Of a stretch of DNA of 38,147 bases, positions 16,451-25,618 are shown one piece after another. The position numbers and the translations under genes were made by a program. This stretch comes from Maribacter sp. Its GTDB lineage: Bacteria > Bacteroidota > Bacteroidia > Flavobacteriales > Flavobacteriaceae. Location of the stretch: NCBI RefSeq assembly GCF_016744255.1, contig NZ_JADGES010000023.1:1-38147 (forward strand), written 5' to 3'. Position 1 is the first letter of the stretch. Every line of letters starts with the position of its first letter. Below the pieces are notes generated by a model that worked only from the letters and a program-made list of their open reading frames with translations, made no database searches and was not told where the DNA came from.

Positions 16451-18907
16451 ATGAAAAAACTACTTACAGTTTATATTCTCTTTTTATCATTGAGCATAAG
16501 CGCCCAAGAAATTGAAAATACATATTTACCTCAACCAGGTACAGATGAAAATATTCTCAATAATGAAGATATTGATACTACCAGCGATATTAATTTTGCA
16601 GAAGCTGCAGAAAAAAATAAAATACCCCATAGAACTTTTACCAATTTAGCCAACATTTATAACGGTTATTATATTATTGCCGGTGTATTTAGTGAAGACC
16701 GAAATTTAAATAAGCAAGTTAAAAAATATACCAAAAAGGGGTTTAATTCTGGTGCTATTGTAAACCCAGAAAACGGATTAAATTACCTATCTCTGGATTA
16801 CCAAAGTGATTGGGAAAATAGTCTTGCCAAAATAGCTTCTAAATTTGACGGAAAATACAAAGAAGAAGTTTGGATTATGGAAGTCGAAAATAGCCTTCCG
16901 GCTATGGAAGATCCAACCAAAGAAGAATTACTCGCTAACAACTCAACCCAAGAGCCTTCTGAGGATAATTATGCCTCTAAAATGGTAGACAGCACACCTA
17001 ATAAGAGTAAAATAATACAAAGAGCAGATTACTACTTCAATAAAATGTGGTACGCTGAAGCGGCAGACTTATATGAAATGGCTCTGAAAAAGAATGAAAA
17101 AAATTACTCCTATGACGTTTTACAAAAAGCAGGAGATTCCCATTATTTTAATACCGATATGGAAAAGGCTTACCATTGGTATAATATTCTTTATGAAAAG
17201 TATGAAAAAGAGATGTCAGCAGATAATATATTTAAATATGCCCACTCTCTAAAAGGAACAGGAAAATATGCTAGATCTAAGCGACTAATGCGCTTATATA
17301 ATAAAAAACTTAAAAAAGAAGACTTAGCTGCAATTAGCAATAAAGGAAAAACTCCTAATGAAATTGTATTGGATAATATTTTAGGAACTACTAAAAACTT
17401 TGAAGTTAAAAACCTTGAAATAAATTCGGAGTATTCAGAATTTTCTCCAATATTTCATAGTGACAATAAAATAGTATACGCTTCTGCAAAAGATTCTTCC
17501 TTTTTTAGTACAAGAAAATACAAGTGGAATAACCAGCCCTATTTAGATCTTTATGTTGCCAAAATTAACGAAGAATCTCAAGAGCTTAAAGATGCCATTA
17601 AATTTTCTAAAAAAATTAATACTAAATATCACGAAGCATCGGTAACATTTGCTCCAGATAATAAGACCATGTATTTTACAAGAAATAACTATGGTAAAAA
17701 ATTAAAAAGAGATAAAAAAGGTGTAAATCACTTAAAAATATACCAATCTAAACGTATAGATGGAGAATGGACAGAAGCTACAGAACTTCCTTTTAACAGC
17801 GATAATTACTCTACTGGTCACCCAGCGCTTAGTCCAGATGGTAAAGAGTTATACTTTGTGTCTGATATGCCAGGAAGTATTGGCCAGACCGATATTTTTA
17901 TGGTAGAAGTATATAAAGATGGTAGTTTTTCAGAACCAAGAAACTTGGGCCCAGAAATAAATACGGAAAGAAGAGAAATGTTTCCGTTCATTAATAATAA
18001 AAAATTATATTTTTCTTCCGATGGACACACTGGTCTTGGTGGTTTAGATGTATATGAAATAGCTTATGAGGAAGAAACGGGCTTTTTAGATGTTATTAAT
18101 CTAGGACAACCTATTAATAGTAATAAAGATGATTTTTCCTATATTATAAATGAAGAAACTCAAAAAGGATATTTTGCATCTAATAGAGATGGTGGTAAAG
18201 GAGATGATGATATATATTCCTTTAAAAATTTAGTGCTAGAAGAAATTCCTGCAAATCAAAATGCAATTGCTGGTGTAGTAACCGAATTAGTTACAGGCGA
18301 TTTTATGCCTAAAGCATTGGTTGAGTTATTAGATGAAAATAACATTAAGTTAAAAGAAGTAGTAACTGGCGATGATGGTAGTTTTATTTTCGAAGATTTA
18401 GAAGCTTCTACTAAATACGTAATTAAAACAACCAAAGGAACTTATTTTGATGACTCGCAAGAAATCACAACTATAGAAAACGATACTGTAAACGTAGATG
18501 TTTCTTTACGTAAGTTAAAAGAGATGATTGCTTTAGAAGATGGTATTAAGAAGTTGAAAACAGAAATGATCCATTTCGATTTTGACAGGTCTTATATTCG
18601 CCCAGATGCTTCAGAGGAATTAGACAAACTTGTTGAAGTAATGACAGAATACCCTAATATGGTTATTAAAATAGAGTCTCATACAGATTCTAGAGGTAAA
18701 AGAGCATACAACAAGTACTTATCTGATAAAAGGGCAAAATCTACTAGAGACTATATAATTTCGCAAGGTATTTCTGCAGATAGAATTGAAAGTGCCATTG
18801 GTTACGGTGAAGAAAAACTAATGAATGAGTGTGATGGATCTATAGCATGTACAGAGAAAAAACATTACTTAAACCGTAGATCCGAATTTATTATCGTAAA
18901 AATGTAA
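16451..18907 (+). CDS. OmpA-family protein with TPR and PD40 repeats (PorP/SprF partner)
   Basis: This 818-residue exported protein has a signal peptide, MKKLLTVYILFLSLSISAQ. A region at about 60-145 may be a SPOR-like module. TPR-like helices lie at about 190-300, and PD40/WD40-like beta-propeller repeats (SPDGKELYFVSD, YFASNRDGGKGDDDI) at about 325-595. A carboxypeptidase-regulatory-like domain spans about 605-690, and a C-terminal OmpA peptidoglycan-binding domain about 705-818 (HFDFDRSYIRPDA, SHTDSRG, NRRSEF). Such proteins are usually encoded just after porP/sprF genes and are linked with type IX secretion or gliding adhesins. Here the partner is a pseudogene, so this protein may be orphaned or serve another PorP copy. 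The ORF is intact and ends at a strong terminator. Confidence 0.9.
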   Translation: MKKLLTVYILFLSLSISAQEIENTYLPQPGTDENILNNEDIDTTSDINFAEAAEKNKIPHRTFTNLANIYNGYYIIAGVFSEDRNLNKQVKKYTKKGFNSGAIVNPENGLNYLSLDYQSDWENSLAKIASKFDGKYKEEVWIMEVENSLPAMEDPTKEELLANNSTQEPSEDNYASKMVDSTPNKSKIIQRADYYFNKMWYAEAADLYEMALKKNEKNYSYDVLQKAGDSHYFNTDMEKAYHWYNILYEKYEKEMSADNIFKYAHSLKGTGKYARSKRLMRLYNKKLKKEDLAAISNKGKTPNEIVLDNILGTTKNFEVKNLEINSEYSEFSPIFHSDNKIVYASAKDSSFFSTRKYKWNNQPYLDLYVAKINEESQELKDAIKFSKKINTKYHEASVTFAPDNKTMYFTRNNYGKKLKRDKKGVNHLKIYQSKRIDGEWTEATELPFNSDNYSTGHPALSPDGKELYFVSDMPGSIGQTDIFMVEVYKDGSFSEPRNLGPEINTERREMFPFINNKKLYFSSDGHTGLGGLDVYEIAYEEETGFLDVINLGQPINSNKDDFSYIINEETQKGYFASNRDGGKGDDDIYSFKNLVLEEIPANQNAIAGVVTELVTGDFMPKALVELLDENNIKLKEVVTGDDGSFIFEDLEASTKYVIKTTKGTYFDDSQEITTIENDTVNVDVSLRKLKEMIALEDGIKKLKTEMIHFDFDRSYIRPDASEELDKLVEVMTEYPNMVIKIESHTDSRGKRAYNKYLSDKRAKSTRDYIISQGISADRIESAIGYGEEKLMNECDGSIACTEKKHYLNRRSEFIIVKM

Positions 18908-18923
18908 AAAACAACAAATTCAT

Positions 18924-18957
18924 AAAAGCCACTAATACAATGTGTTAGTGGCTTTTT
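18924..18957 (+). terminator. terminator after the OmpA-family gene
   Basis: A 15-bp stem (AAAGCCACTAA with GTTAGTGGCTTT, one T-G pair) closes a 3-nt loop and is followed by TTTTTATTTTT. It is 17 nt past the stop. Confidence 0.9.
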
Positions 18958-19105
18958 ATTTTTACATCCTAAATACAAATAAGATTTTAAATTTCACAAC
19001 AAATCCAAGTACATTCACAACATTACAGGGCTAAAAATATACCTTAACCAATGATTTATAGTTATCTATAAACAATAATACTATTTAACCCCAAACCCCA
19101 AAAAC

Positions 19106-19276
19106 ATGAAAAACGCCCTACTTATCAAAGAAATTTACCTGGAAGCATTTAGAAGTATCGGACACGTATTTGTAAAGTCTTATTTTAAATTGTTTTCCTG
19201 GTTTTGTTTTGCCAGCTTGTTTATAGTACTCTATGCTTTCATTTTTAGAGTTTCTACTGGCTTTGCATTCGATTAA
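19106..19276 (+). CDS. small single-span membrane protein, copy 1 (possibly DUF6747)
   Basis: The ATG at 19106 opens 56 codons. A polar/amphipathic N-terminus (MKNALLIKEIYLEAFRS) is followed by SYFKLFSWFC, a hydrophobic span of about 18 residues (FASLFIVLYAFIFRV) and the end STGFAFD. A second gene 313 nt downstream encodes a clear paralogue with the same length, same SYFK-FSW motif and identical STGFAFD tail, which supports both as real genes. I do not know the function; from memory this may be the Flavobacteriaceae family DUF6747. The protein should sit in the inner membrane with a very short tail on the far side. It is followed at once by a very strong terminator, suggesting its own transcript. 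Confidence 0.8.
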   Translation: MKNALLIKEIYLEAFRSIGHVFVKSYFKLFSWFCFASLFIVLYAFIFRVSTGFAFD

Positions 19277-19291
19277 AAACACCAACCAACC

Positions 19292-19335
19292 AGATATAGA
19301 AAAAGCGCCTTTAAACAGGCGCTTTTTCTATATCT
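19292..19335. terminator. strong bidirectional-type terminator
   Basis: A perfect 19-bp inverted repeat (arms 19292-19310 and 19317-19335) with a 6-nt loop contains AAAAAGCGCCT / AGGCGCTTTTT. It lies 15 nt after the first small membrane protein gene. A and T runs inside both arms allow action in either direction. Confidence 0.9.
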
Positions 19336-19589
19336 AGTATTTTGTTCTCGATAAAATCCTAAAAAAACAAAAGGTATATCTTACTTTTTTGTAAGAAAAA
19401 AAATGTATTGGCCTATATTGTAAGTTAATGCCCCTGTCGTAAATTACTGATTGTCTGATATTTTTAACCATTCAACATATTTCTAAGCTACGACCTGTTT
19501 TCTAACCGTATTTTTTTTCTTTTCAACTAAACAATTATAGGTAATCACTTATATATCAGAAATTTGTAACGAACCTAAATTATTTATCT

Positions 19590-19760
19590 ATGGAAAAATT
19601 ATTACTCGTTAAACAAATCTATTTTGAAGCTTTTAAAAATTGGGGAAGCCGTTTTCTTAAAAGCTATTTTAAAGTATTCTCTTGGGTTTGTTTTTTTCTT
19701 ATTGCTGTAACTCTCTATGCTTTAGTCTTTAGAATGTCTACAGGATTCGCGTTTGATTAA
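19590..19760 (+). CDS. small single-span membrane protein, copy 2 (possibly DUF6747)
   Basis: This 56-codon paralogue of the gene at 19106 starts MEKLLLVKQIYFEAFKN, continues SYFKVFSWVC, has a hydrophobic stretch FFLIAVTLYALVF and ends RMSTGFAFD. Roughly half of the residues are identical to copy 1, and the spacing of every motif is the same, so the pair arose by tandem duplication and both are under protein-level constraint. The 313 nt between them are unrelated apart from terminator and leader, so the copies are probably expressed separately. Function is unknown. The N-terminal amphipathic helix plus one span and an invariant short C-terminus resembles small regulatory membrane proteins, but that is a guess. 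Confidence 0.8.
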   Translation: MEKLLLVKQIYFEAFKNWGSRFLKSYFKVFSWVCFFLIAVTLYALVFRMSTGFAFD

Positions 19761-19777
19761 AACAAACTTAACTATAA

Positions 19778-19814
19778 AATAAACGCCCATAAGCTTTCGC
19801 TATGGGCGTTTATT
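19778..19814 (+). terminator. terminator after small protein copy 2
   Basis: The 14-bp stem AATAAACGCCCATA / TATGGGCGTTTATT with a 9-nt loop lies 17 nt after the stop. It sits between this gene and the convergent DUF4837 gene, so it may serve both directions. Confidence 0.85.
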
Positions 19815-19881
19815 AGTTACTAGAAGAATTCCTAACAAAATTCTCGTTGTGCTCTTATATTCCTCTTAAAGAAGTCTATTC

Positions 19882-20880
19882 TTAATGCTTTTCCTTTACA
19901 TTAATCCTAACAGTCTTTAGTATTGCTTCTAATTGAAACATATAATCTCTTTTTTCTGTTGCTGGGGCAAAAGTAAACCCTTCTAAAACCAATTGTCTGT
20001 TATTCTCTTTATCATCTAAAATATACATTAGAAATGGCCCTGCCATTGGGTAATTTTTAATATCCCAAATACCACGTACTTCGATAGCCTTCATTCCTCC
20101 TATTTCTGCAGGAAAAACATTAGGAGAAAAAGCCGGTTCCGTTCGCATGTGCGTAATTTTACCCTCTACATCTGGTCCAGGAATATATTTTCCCCCAATA
20201 GAATCGCGCATTCTAACAATATCTTTTACTAAAGTAGAATCGGTTTTAAAACTATTTGCTGGCATACTATAGGCTATAACATTTACAGTCCCTTTAGGAA
20301 TTAAATGGTCTATCCATACAAAATTATCTTCTTCTCTCCCTACCTTGTATATAGACGGTATGTTTAAACTAATGTCAAATTTATTCTCCAACGCCTTTTC
20401 TTTATTCAAAGATCTTAAAAATCTTTTTTGCGCAGCCGTAATTTCTTGTTCTTTAAAAGTTGCTATGATTTCTGCTGCCTTTTTATCTAAGTTGGCTATT
20501 ATCTCTTCGGTAGTTCTTCCTTTAATAACTCCTATTTTCTGTGGTGTAGCATACATATCTGTTTTAATATGCGCTAAATTCAATGAATCTTGCTGTACAT
20601 ACAAAACGGCTCTTGTTTTTCTTAAAGCTCCTGAAAAAACACTATTAGGCACATTGGTAATATTAAACAACGGCTCATCCCAAGTTAAACCAACCACTGG
20701 TGCTGCAAAATGCTGCCTTATCTTATTTCCAACATCTCCATTCCATAAATCATTTTCCACTACAATAGTTAAATTATTAATGGCTCCTATAGATTCTGGT
20801 AAATAGCTCTTTTTACTACCTTCTTTACAAGCAGAGAGTACTAAAAATAGTACCATAGAAAATACTCCTAATCTTTTCAT
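19882..20880 (-). CDS. DUF4837-family lipoprotein
   Basis: The start at 20880 is chosen because MKRLGVFSMVLFLVLSAC then forms a lipoprotein signal with Cys18. The earlier in-frame start at 20910 would place ten charged residues before it and overlap the upstream gene. The mature protein of about 315 residues matches the Bacteroidota family DUF4837 (for example the ENDLWNGDVG and HMRTEPAF stretches), whose role is unknown. It begins 11 nt after the stop of the MltD-like gene, so the two are probably one operon and both act in the envelope. No catalytic motif was recognised. Confidence 0.85.
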   Translation of the reverse strand: MKRLGVFSMVLFLVLSACKEGSKKSYLPESIGAINNLTIVVENDLWNGDVGNKIRQHFAAPVVGLTWDEPLFNITNVPNSVFSGALRKTRAVLYVQQDSLNLAHIKTDMYATPQKIGVIKGRTTEEIIANLDKKAAEIIATFKEQEITAAQKRFLRSLNKEKALENKFDISLNIPSIYKVGREEDNFVWIDHLIPKGTVNVIAYSMPANSFKTDSTLVKDIVRMRDSIGGKYIPGPDVEGKITHMRTEPAFSPNVFPAEIGGMKAIEVRGIWDIKNYPMAGPFLMYILDDKENNRQLVLEGFTFAPATEKRDYMFQLEAILKTVRINVKEKH

Positions 20881-20891
20881 TCTTTTGTTTT

Positions 20892-22529
20892 TTACGATGA
20901 ACAATCGCATAATTTAAGCTTTGTTCCTAGTTTTAGGTTGTTACCACTAATACCGTTCCATTCTCGTAAATTTTCGATACTAATTCCAGGATATTTTTTT
21001 GAAATGGTCCAAAGCGAGTCTCCACTCTTAACTGTATGCGTTTTTATATTTTTGGTATTTGCTATAGTAGCGCTCTTTTTCTTTGGCTTTTTAGAAGACA
21101 CTACTCCTCGGTTTTTTGTGAAAATAGTAAGCCTTTGACCTACACGTAAATTATTACTTCGCAAACCGTTCCAACGTTTAATCTGGCTTACCCCAACACC
21201 ATATCGACTAGCAATTTTACCTAAAAAATCGCCGCTACGCACTTTATAGCGTATTTGGTCTTGTGCCTTTACTAATTGTGGTAATGGGCTTTCTTTACTC
21301 TTTAATTCTTCTTTTACATGCGCATAAATAGCCTCTTCATTCGCAACAAACTTCCCTAACGCAGCAACTGGTAAGCGTAAAGAATAATCTTTTCCTTTAA
21401 TAAACGGAATAACATCTAATTTATAAGATGGGTTTAAAAGTTTTATTTCCTCCATATCCACTCCTACCAGTTCTGATATTTGTTTAAAGGTTATTAAACT
21501 CTTTACATGTACTGTGTCTGTAACAAAATAAGTGCGATCCGCTTCTTTTGCTTTTAAACCATATTCCTCTGCATACTCAAACAAATACATAGTGGCAATA
21601 AAGGCAGGAACATAACCAGCAGTTTCCCTTGGTAAGTTTCTTCTAATGTTCCAATAATTCTTTTGCCCACCCGATCTTCGGATGGCTTTATTTACATTTC
21701 CTGGTCCAGAATTATAAGCTGCCAATGCTAAATCCCAATCATCAAAAATACCGTGTAATTTACCTAGATATTTACACGCTGCTTCTGTTGCTTTTATAGG
21801 ATCGCTACGTTCATCTACATAACTACTAACATCAAGATCATACATTTTACCTGTACCATACATAAACTGCCAAAGTCCTGTTGCCCCAACTCTGGATCTA
21901 GCCCTAGGGTTTAAAGCAGATTCCACAATAGACAAATATTTCATCTCTAATGGAATATCGTAATTGTCTAATTGCTCTTCAAATAAAGGAAAGTAAAACT
22001 GACTCACGGTTAGCATACGTTCCATTAGACCTCTTTTCCTATTTAAAAAAGACTTTATAACATTTTCTAATGAAGGGTTATACGCTATATTAAATGGCGT
22101 TCTCTGGTTTAAGCGTTCTAGTCTTGCTTTTAAAGAATCGGTATTAATCTCGGTTTCATAGGTTATATCTGGATCTAGCGTAGCTACTTCTTCATACATA
22201 TCCTCAAAAAGAGCATTAGTTTCTAAAAGTTCTTTCATCCAAAGACTATCATATTTAGCCGCATGCTCCAAGTCTTTTAAATCGTACTTAGCTGTATTAT
22301 CCTTGGTCACTGCTGCTAAGGAGTTATCCTTTATGACATCGGAAGCCTGAATAAGATTAATAGGCTTTGCCTCTAACAATGGTAATGCTGTAGTATCTAA
22401 AGGAATATCTTTAGATTCCATAATTTTCACCTCATTTGCAGGTATACTTTGCTCCTCTTGGGCAAGTAATGGCAAGCTAAATATAGATAGAGCAATTCCT
22501 AAATAAAAACGCTTTCTTAACACAATCAT
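20892..22529 (-). CDS. MltD-like lytic transglycosylase with two LysM domains
   Basis: This 545-residue protein has a signal peptide (residues 1-23, ending LPLLAQ), a low-complexity linker, and an SLT domain at about 180-330. The catalytic Glu203 lies in VESALNPRARS, followed by GLWQFM and AAYNSGPGNV. Two LysM peptidoglycan-binding domains lie near 437-481 and 498-542. It should cleave the glycan strands of peptidoglycan to 1,6-anhydro products in the periplasm. Length and order match MltD-type enzymes of Bacteroidota. It is transcribed with the DUF4837 lipoprotein. Confidence 0.93.
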   Translation of the reverse strand: MIVLRKRFYLGIALSIFSLPLLAQEEQSIPANEVKIMESKDIPLDTTALPLLEAKPINLIQASDVIKDNSLAAVTKDNTAKYDLKDLEHAAKYDSLWMKELLETNALFEDMYEEVATLDPDITYETEINTDSLKARLERLNQRTPFNIAYNPSLENVIKSFLNRKRGLMERMLTVSQFYFPLFEEQLDNYDIPLEMKYLSIVESALNPRARSRVGATGLWQFMYGTGKMYDLDVSSYVDERSDPIKATEAACKYLGKLHGIFDDWDLALAAYNSGPGNVNKAIRRSGGQKNYWNIRRNLPRETAGYVPAFIATMYLFEYAEEYGLKAKEADRTYFVTDTVHVKSLITFKQISELVGVDMEEIKLLNPSYKLDVIPFIKGKDYSLRLPVAALGKFVANEEAIYAHVKEELKSKESPLPQLVKAQDQIRYKVRSGDFLGKIASRYGVGVSQIKRWNGLRSNNLRVGQRLTIFTKNRGVVSSKKPKKKSATIANTKNIKTHTVKSGDSLWTISKKYPGISIENLREWNGISGNNLKLGTKLKLCDCSS

Positions 22530-22560
22530 ATAGTAAAGATTAAATACGGGACTAACGAAA

Positions 22561-22610
22561 ATCGCACATTTTTCCGGGAGAATAAAATTTTCTCTCTTAA
22601 AATGTGCGAT
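22561..22610 (-). terminator. hairpin between pgk and the MltD-like gene
   Basis: Outer arms ATCGCACATTTT and AAAATGTGCGAT pair perfectly, with a nested GAGAA/TTCTC stem inside. It lies 35 nt after the pgk stop on the minus strand, but the T-run after it is short. It is probably the pgk terminator. Confidence 0.6.
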
Positions 22611-22644
22611 TAAAATTAATTACCGTTTGTCGATAACCACTGTA

Positions 22645-23835
22645 CTACTCTAATATAGCAGCAATACCCGGTAAGGTTTTTCCTTCTAAACTCTCTAACA
22701 TTGCTCCTCCGCCTGTAGATACGTAGCTAACTTTATCTTGAAAGCCAAATTGTTTTACTGCAGCAACAGAATCACCACCACCAACAAGAGAAAAAGCTCC
22801 ATTTTGTGTAGATTCATCTATATAATTTCCTAAAGCAATAGTTCCTTTCGCAAAAGACTCCATTTCGAAAACCCCAATTGGTCCGTTCCAAAGAATTGTT
22901 TTAGACTTTAATATCACCTCTTTAAAAATTTCTAATGTTTTAGGACCAGCATCTAAACCTTGCCATCCATCAGGAATTTCTCTAACATCAACTATTTTTG
23001 TATTAGCATCATTACTAAAGCTATCTGCTGCTAAAACATCTACAGGAATATGTATCTCTACTCCTTTTTCTTTTGCTTGCTTTAGAATATCCAGAGCCAA
23101 TTCCATTTTATCATCTTCACAGATAGAATCTCCTACTTTTCCTCCTTGTGCTTTGACAAAAGTATATGTCATTCCGCCACCAACAATAAGGTGATCTACT
23201 TTATCTAATATATTTTCAATGATGGTAATTTTAGAAGAAACTTTTGCTCCTCCTAATATTGCTAAAACTGGTTTTTCACCTGTTTGCATTACTTTCTCAA
23301 TAGATTCTATTTCTTGTGCTAATAAAAAGCCAAAACATTTATTCCCTGGAAAAAACTGTGCTACTACTGTAGTAGAAGCATGTGCTCTATGTGCAGTACC
23401 AAAAGCATCATTAACATATATATCTCCTAATTTAGAAAGTTGCTCTGCAAAAGCAACATCTCCTTTTGTTTCTTCACTATAAAAACGTAAGTTTTCTAAT
23501 AATAAAATCTCTCCGCTTTGTAATTCGGCAACCGCTTTTTCAGCAGCTTCACCAACACAATCTTCTACAAATTTTACTTTTACTCCAATAATTTCAGATA
23601 CTTTATCACAAATATGCTTTAAAGATAAATCTGCATTACGAGTTCCTTTTGGTCTTCCTAAATGGCTCATAAGAACTGCACTACCACCATCTTCTAAAAC
23701 TTTTATTATCGTTGGTTTTGCGGCTTCAATTCTTGTTGCATCAGAAACATTGAAATTTTCATCTAAAGGCACATTAAAATCTACTCGGATAAGTGCTTTC
23801 TTATTTTCAAAATTAAAATCATTAATTACTTTCAT
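22645..23835 (-). CDS. pgk: phosphoglycerate kinase
   Basis: This 396-residue glycolytic enzyme transfers phosphate between 1,3-bisphosphoglycerate and ADP. The N-terminal substrate motif RVDFNVPLD, the [10 protein letters not shown] stretch, the KVSSKI and GPIGVFE nucleotide region and the C-terminal GGGDSVAA loop are all present. It is monocistronic, with a terminator-like hairpin downstream. A TACCTTTA box (one mismatch to TAnnTTTG) lies at 23955-23948, about 110 nt upstream, and could be its promoter. Nothing is unusual. Confidence 0.97.
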   Translation of the reverse strand: MKVINDFNFENKKALIRVDFNVPLDENFNVSDATRIEAAKPTIIKVLEDGGSAVLMSHLGRPKGTRNADLSLKHICDKVSEIIGVKVKFVEDCVGEAAEKAVAELQSGEILLLENLRFYSEETKGDVAFAEQLSKLGDIYVNDAFGTAHRAHASTTVVAQFFPGNKCFGFLLAQEIESIEKVMQTGEKPVLAILGGAKVSSKITIIENILDKVDHLIVGGGMTYTFVKAQGGKVGDSICEDDKMELALDILKQAKEKGVEIHIPVDVLAADSFSNDANTKIVDVREIPDGWQGLDAGPKTLEIFKEVILKSKTILWNGPIGVFEMESFAKGTIALGNYIDESTQNGAFSLVGGGDSVAAVKQFGFQDKVSYVSTGGGAMLESLEGKTLPGIAAILE

Positions 23836-24035
23836 CTGTTGAAATTTATTTGTTTTTTAAAGTCAGATGCAATTAGCCATTAAACTCCTTTTAAACGATA
23901 TTCGGAATCAATATGGCTCATTTCATAGGAATCCTTTTTTTGAATCGTAAAGGTAAATATTTCTGACCTTTAGCTAAAGTATAACAGACAATAATTCTAC
24001 GATAACGTTATAATTACAGAATAGACCAAAAAAGC

Positions 24036-24043
24036 TATCTTTG
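24036..24043 (+). promoter_or_regulatory. promoter -7 box (TATCTTTG) for the delta' gene
   Basis: TATCTTTG fits TAnnTTTG and ends 5 nt before the ATG at 24049, implying an almost leaderless transcript. No good -33 TTTG was seen. Confidence 0.5.
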
Positions 24044-24048
24044 CCCCT

Positions 24049-25200
24049 ATGTTATTTAGTAAAATTTTAGGACTTTCCCATATAAAAAAACACTTGGCTA
24101 CCAGCGCAGATGCCGGTAGAATTCCACATGCGCAACTGTTTGTTGGCCCAGAAGGCTCCGGTTTACTACCAATGGCTTTGGCCTATGCGCAATATATTAT
24201 TTGTACCAATACTAACGGAGAGAATGATGGTGTCAATAGCGCTTGCAACATAAAGTTCGATGGTTTAGCACACCCAGATATGCATTTTGCTTTCCCTGTT
24301 GCCAACTCTGATAAAGTAAAGAGCCACGCAGTAAGTAACAATTATATGCAAGAATGGCGACAGTTTGTAACCGAACAACCTTATGGTAATTTATTCGATT
24401 GGTATAGAGCCATAGATATTGAAAAAAAACAAGGACAAATCGGGGTGGATGAATCCCTTGAAGTCGTTAAAAAACTATCTTTAAAATCCTATGAAGGTGG
24501 TTATAAAGTGATGCTTATTTGGATGGCAGAAAAAATGAATATTTCTGCTGCCAACAAACTGCTAAAACTACTGGAAGAACCTCCCAATAAAACCGTTTTT
24601 CTTTTGTTGTGTGAGGATGAAGAGCAAATACTACAAACCATAAAATCTAGGTGCCAGATACTCCATTTTCCTCCACTTTCGGAAGATGCTATTGCCAATG
24701 CTCTTATTGAAAAGGGAGCAAATAGAGAAGAAGCTTTGCGCCTTGCGCATGAATCTGATGGTAATTTTAATAAAGCTCTAGATTTACTAAATAAAGATTC
24801 GGAAGATTTAGTTTTCGAAAAATGGTTTGTACAATGGGTACGTAGTGCCTTTAAAGCCAAAGGGAATAAAGCTGCTATTCACGATCTTATTCTTTGGAGC
24901 GAAGAAGTGGCAAAAACAGGTAGAGAAACGCAAAAGAAATTTTTACTCTATTGCATGGCGGTAATGCGCCAAGCCATGCTTATTAATTTTAATGCCGAAG
25001 AGCTTGCTTATATGCATATAGAATCTGAAGGATTTCAACTGAAAAAATTTGCTCCTTTTGTACATGAAAATAATATTCTTAGTATTGTTAAAGAATTAGA
25101 AGATGCTATTTACCATATAGAACGCAATGGAAATTCTAAATTAATACTAACCGACCTTTCAATACGACTAACCCGATTACTACATACCAAACCCGCCTAA
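24049..25200 (+). CDS. holB: DNA polymerase III subunit delta'
   Basis: This 383-residue AAA+ clamp-loader subunit begins with the family opening FSKILGLSHIKKHL and GRIPHAQLFVGPEGSG, where the Walker A lysine is replaced, as is common in delta'. It continues with MNISAANKLLKLLEEPP and the sensor region IKSRCQILHF. The usual zinc-binding cysteines of the gamma/tau and delta' group are mostly absent. Together with delta and tau it opens the sliding clamp during replication. The DoxX-like gene follows 10 nt later and may be cotranscribed. Confidence 0.93.
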   Translation: MLFSKILGLSHIKKHLATSADAGRIPHAQLFVGPEGSGLLPMALAYAQYIICTNTNGENDGVNSACNIKFDGLAHPDMHFAFPVANSDKVKSHAVSNNYMQEWRQFVTEQPYGNLFDWYRAIDIEKKQGQIGVDESLEVVKKLSLKSYEGGYKVMLIWMAEKMNISAANKLLKLLEEPPNKTVFLLLCEDEEQILQTIKSRCQILHFPPLSEDAIANALIEKGANREEALRLAHESDGNFNKALDLLNKDSEDLVFEKWFVQWVRSAFKAKGNKAAIHDLILWSEEVAKTGRETQKKFLLYCMAVMRQAMLINFNAEELAYMHIESEGFQLKKFAPFVHENNILSIVKELEDAIYHIERNGNSKLILTDLSIRLTRLLHTKPA

Positions 25201-25210
25201 AAAACCCTCT

Positions 25211-25609
25211 ATGGAATCTTTATTTGCCAACGCTACAGAAGTACTTATTTTACTTTTTTTAATCATTACTTTTCTACAAAGTGGTTATGATAAAATGGCC
25301 GATTGGAAAGGTAATGTCTCTTGGCTTACTGGGCATTTTGCAGAAACGCCTCTTAAAAATATGGTACCAGCTCTTTTAGGAGTTATTTTGGTTACCGAAC
25401 TTATTGCTGGTATTTTATGTATTGCAGGTATTTACCAATTATACTGCCAAGGAACATCTTTGTTAGCAATGTATGGTGCAATACTTTCTTGCGTAGTGCT
25501 ATTAATGCTTCTTTTTGGGCAACGTGTAGCTAAAGATTATGACGGCGCTAGAACTATTGCCATCTACTTTATACCTGCTATCTTTTTAGTTTTCTTGTTA
25601 CAGGGGTAA
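25211..25609 (+). CDS. DoxX-like integral membrane protein
   Basis: This 132-residue, very hydrophobic protein has about four membrane spans (near 8-24, 48-72, 80-103 and 112-130). The conserved YDKMADWKGNV and VTELIAGILC positions are typical of DoxX-like proteins in Flavobacteriaceae. DoxX proteins have been linked to quinone-dependent oxidation and thiol stress, but the role of this subgroup is unclear. It lies 10 nt after holB and ends 9 nt before the convergent dinD stop. Confidence 0.75.
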   Translation: MESLFANATEVLILLFLIITFLQSGYDKMADWKGNVSWLTGHFAETPLKNMVPALLGVILVTELIAGILCIAGIYQLYCQGTSLLAMYGAILSCVVLLMLLFGQRVAKDYDGARTIAIYFIPAIFLVFLLQG

Positions 25610-25618
25610 CTTAAAAAA

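Noticed and set aside
19341-19589. Riboswitch or small RNA in the spacer between the two small membrane protein genes
   Set aside because: Apart from the flanking terminator I see no conserved motif or strong stem; the spacer is plain AT-rich sequence.
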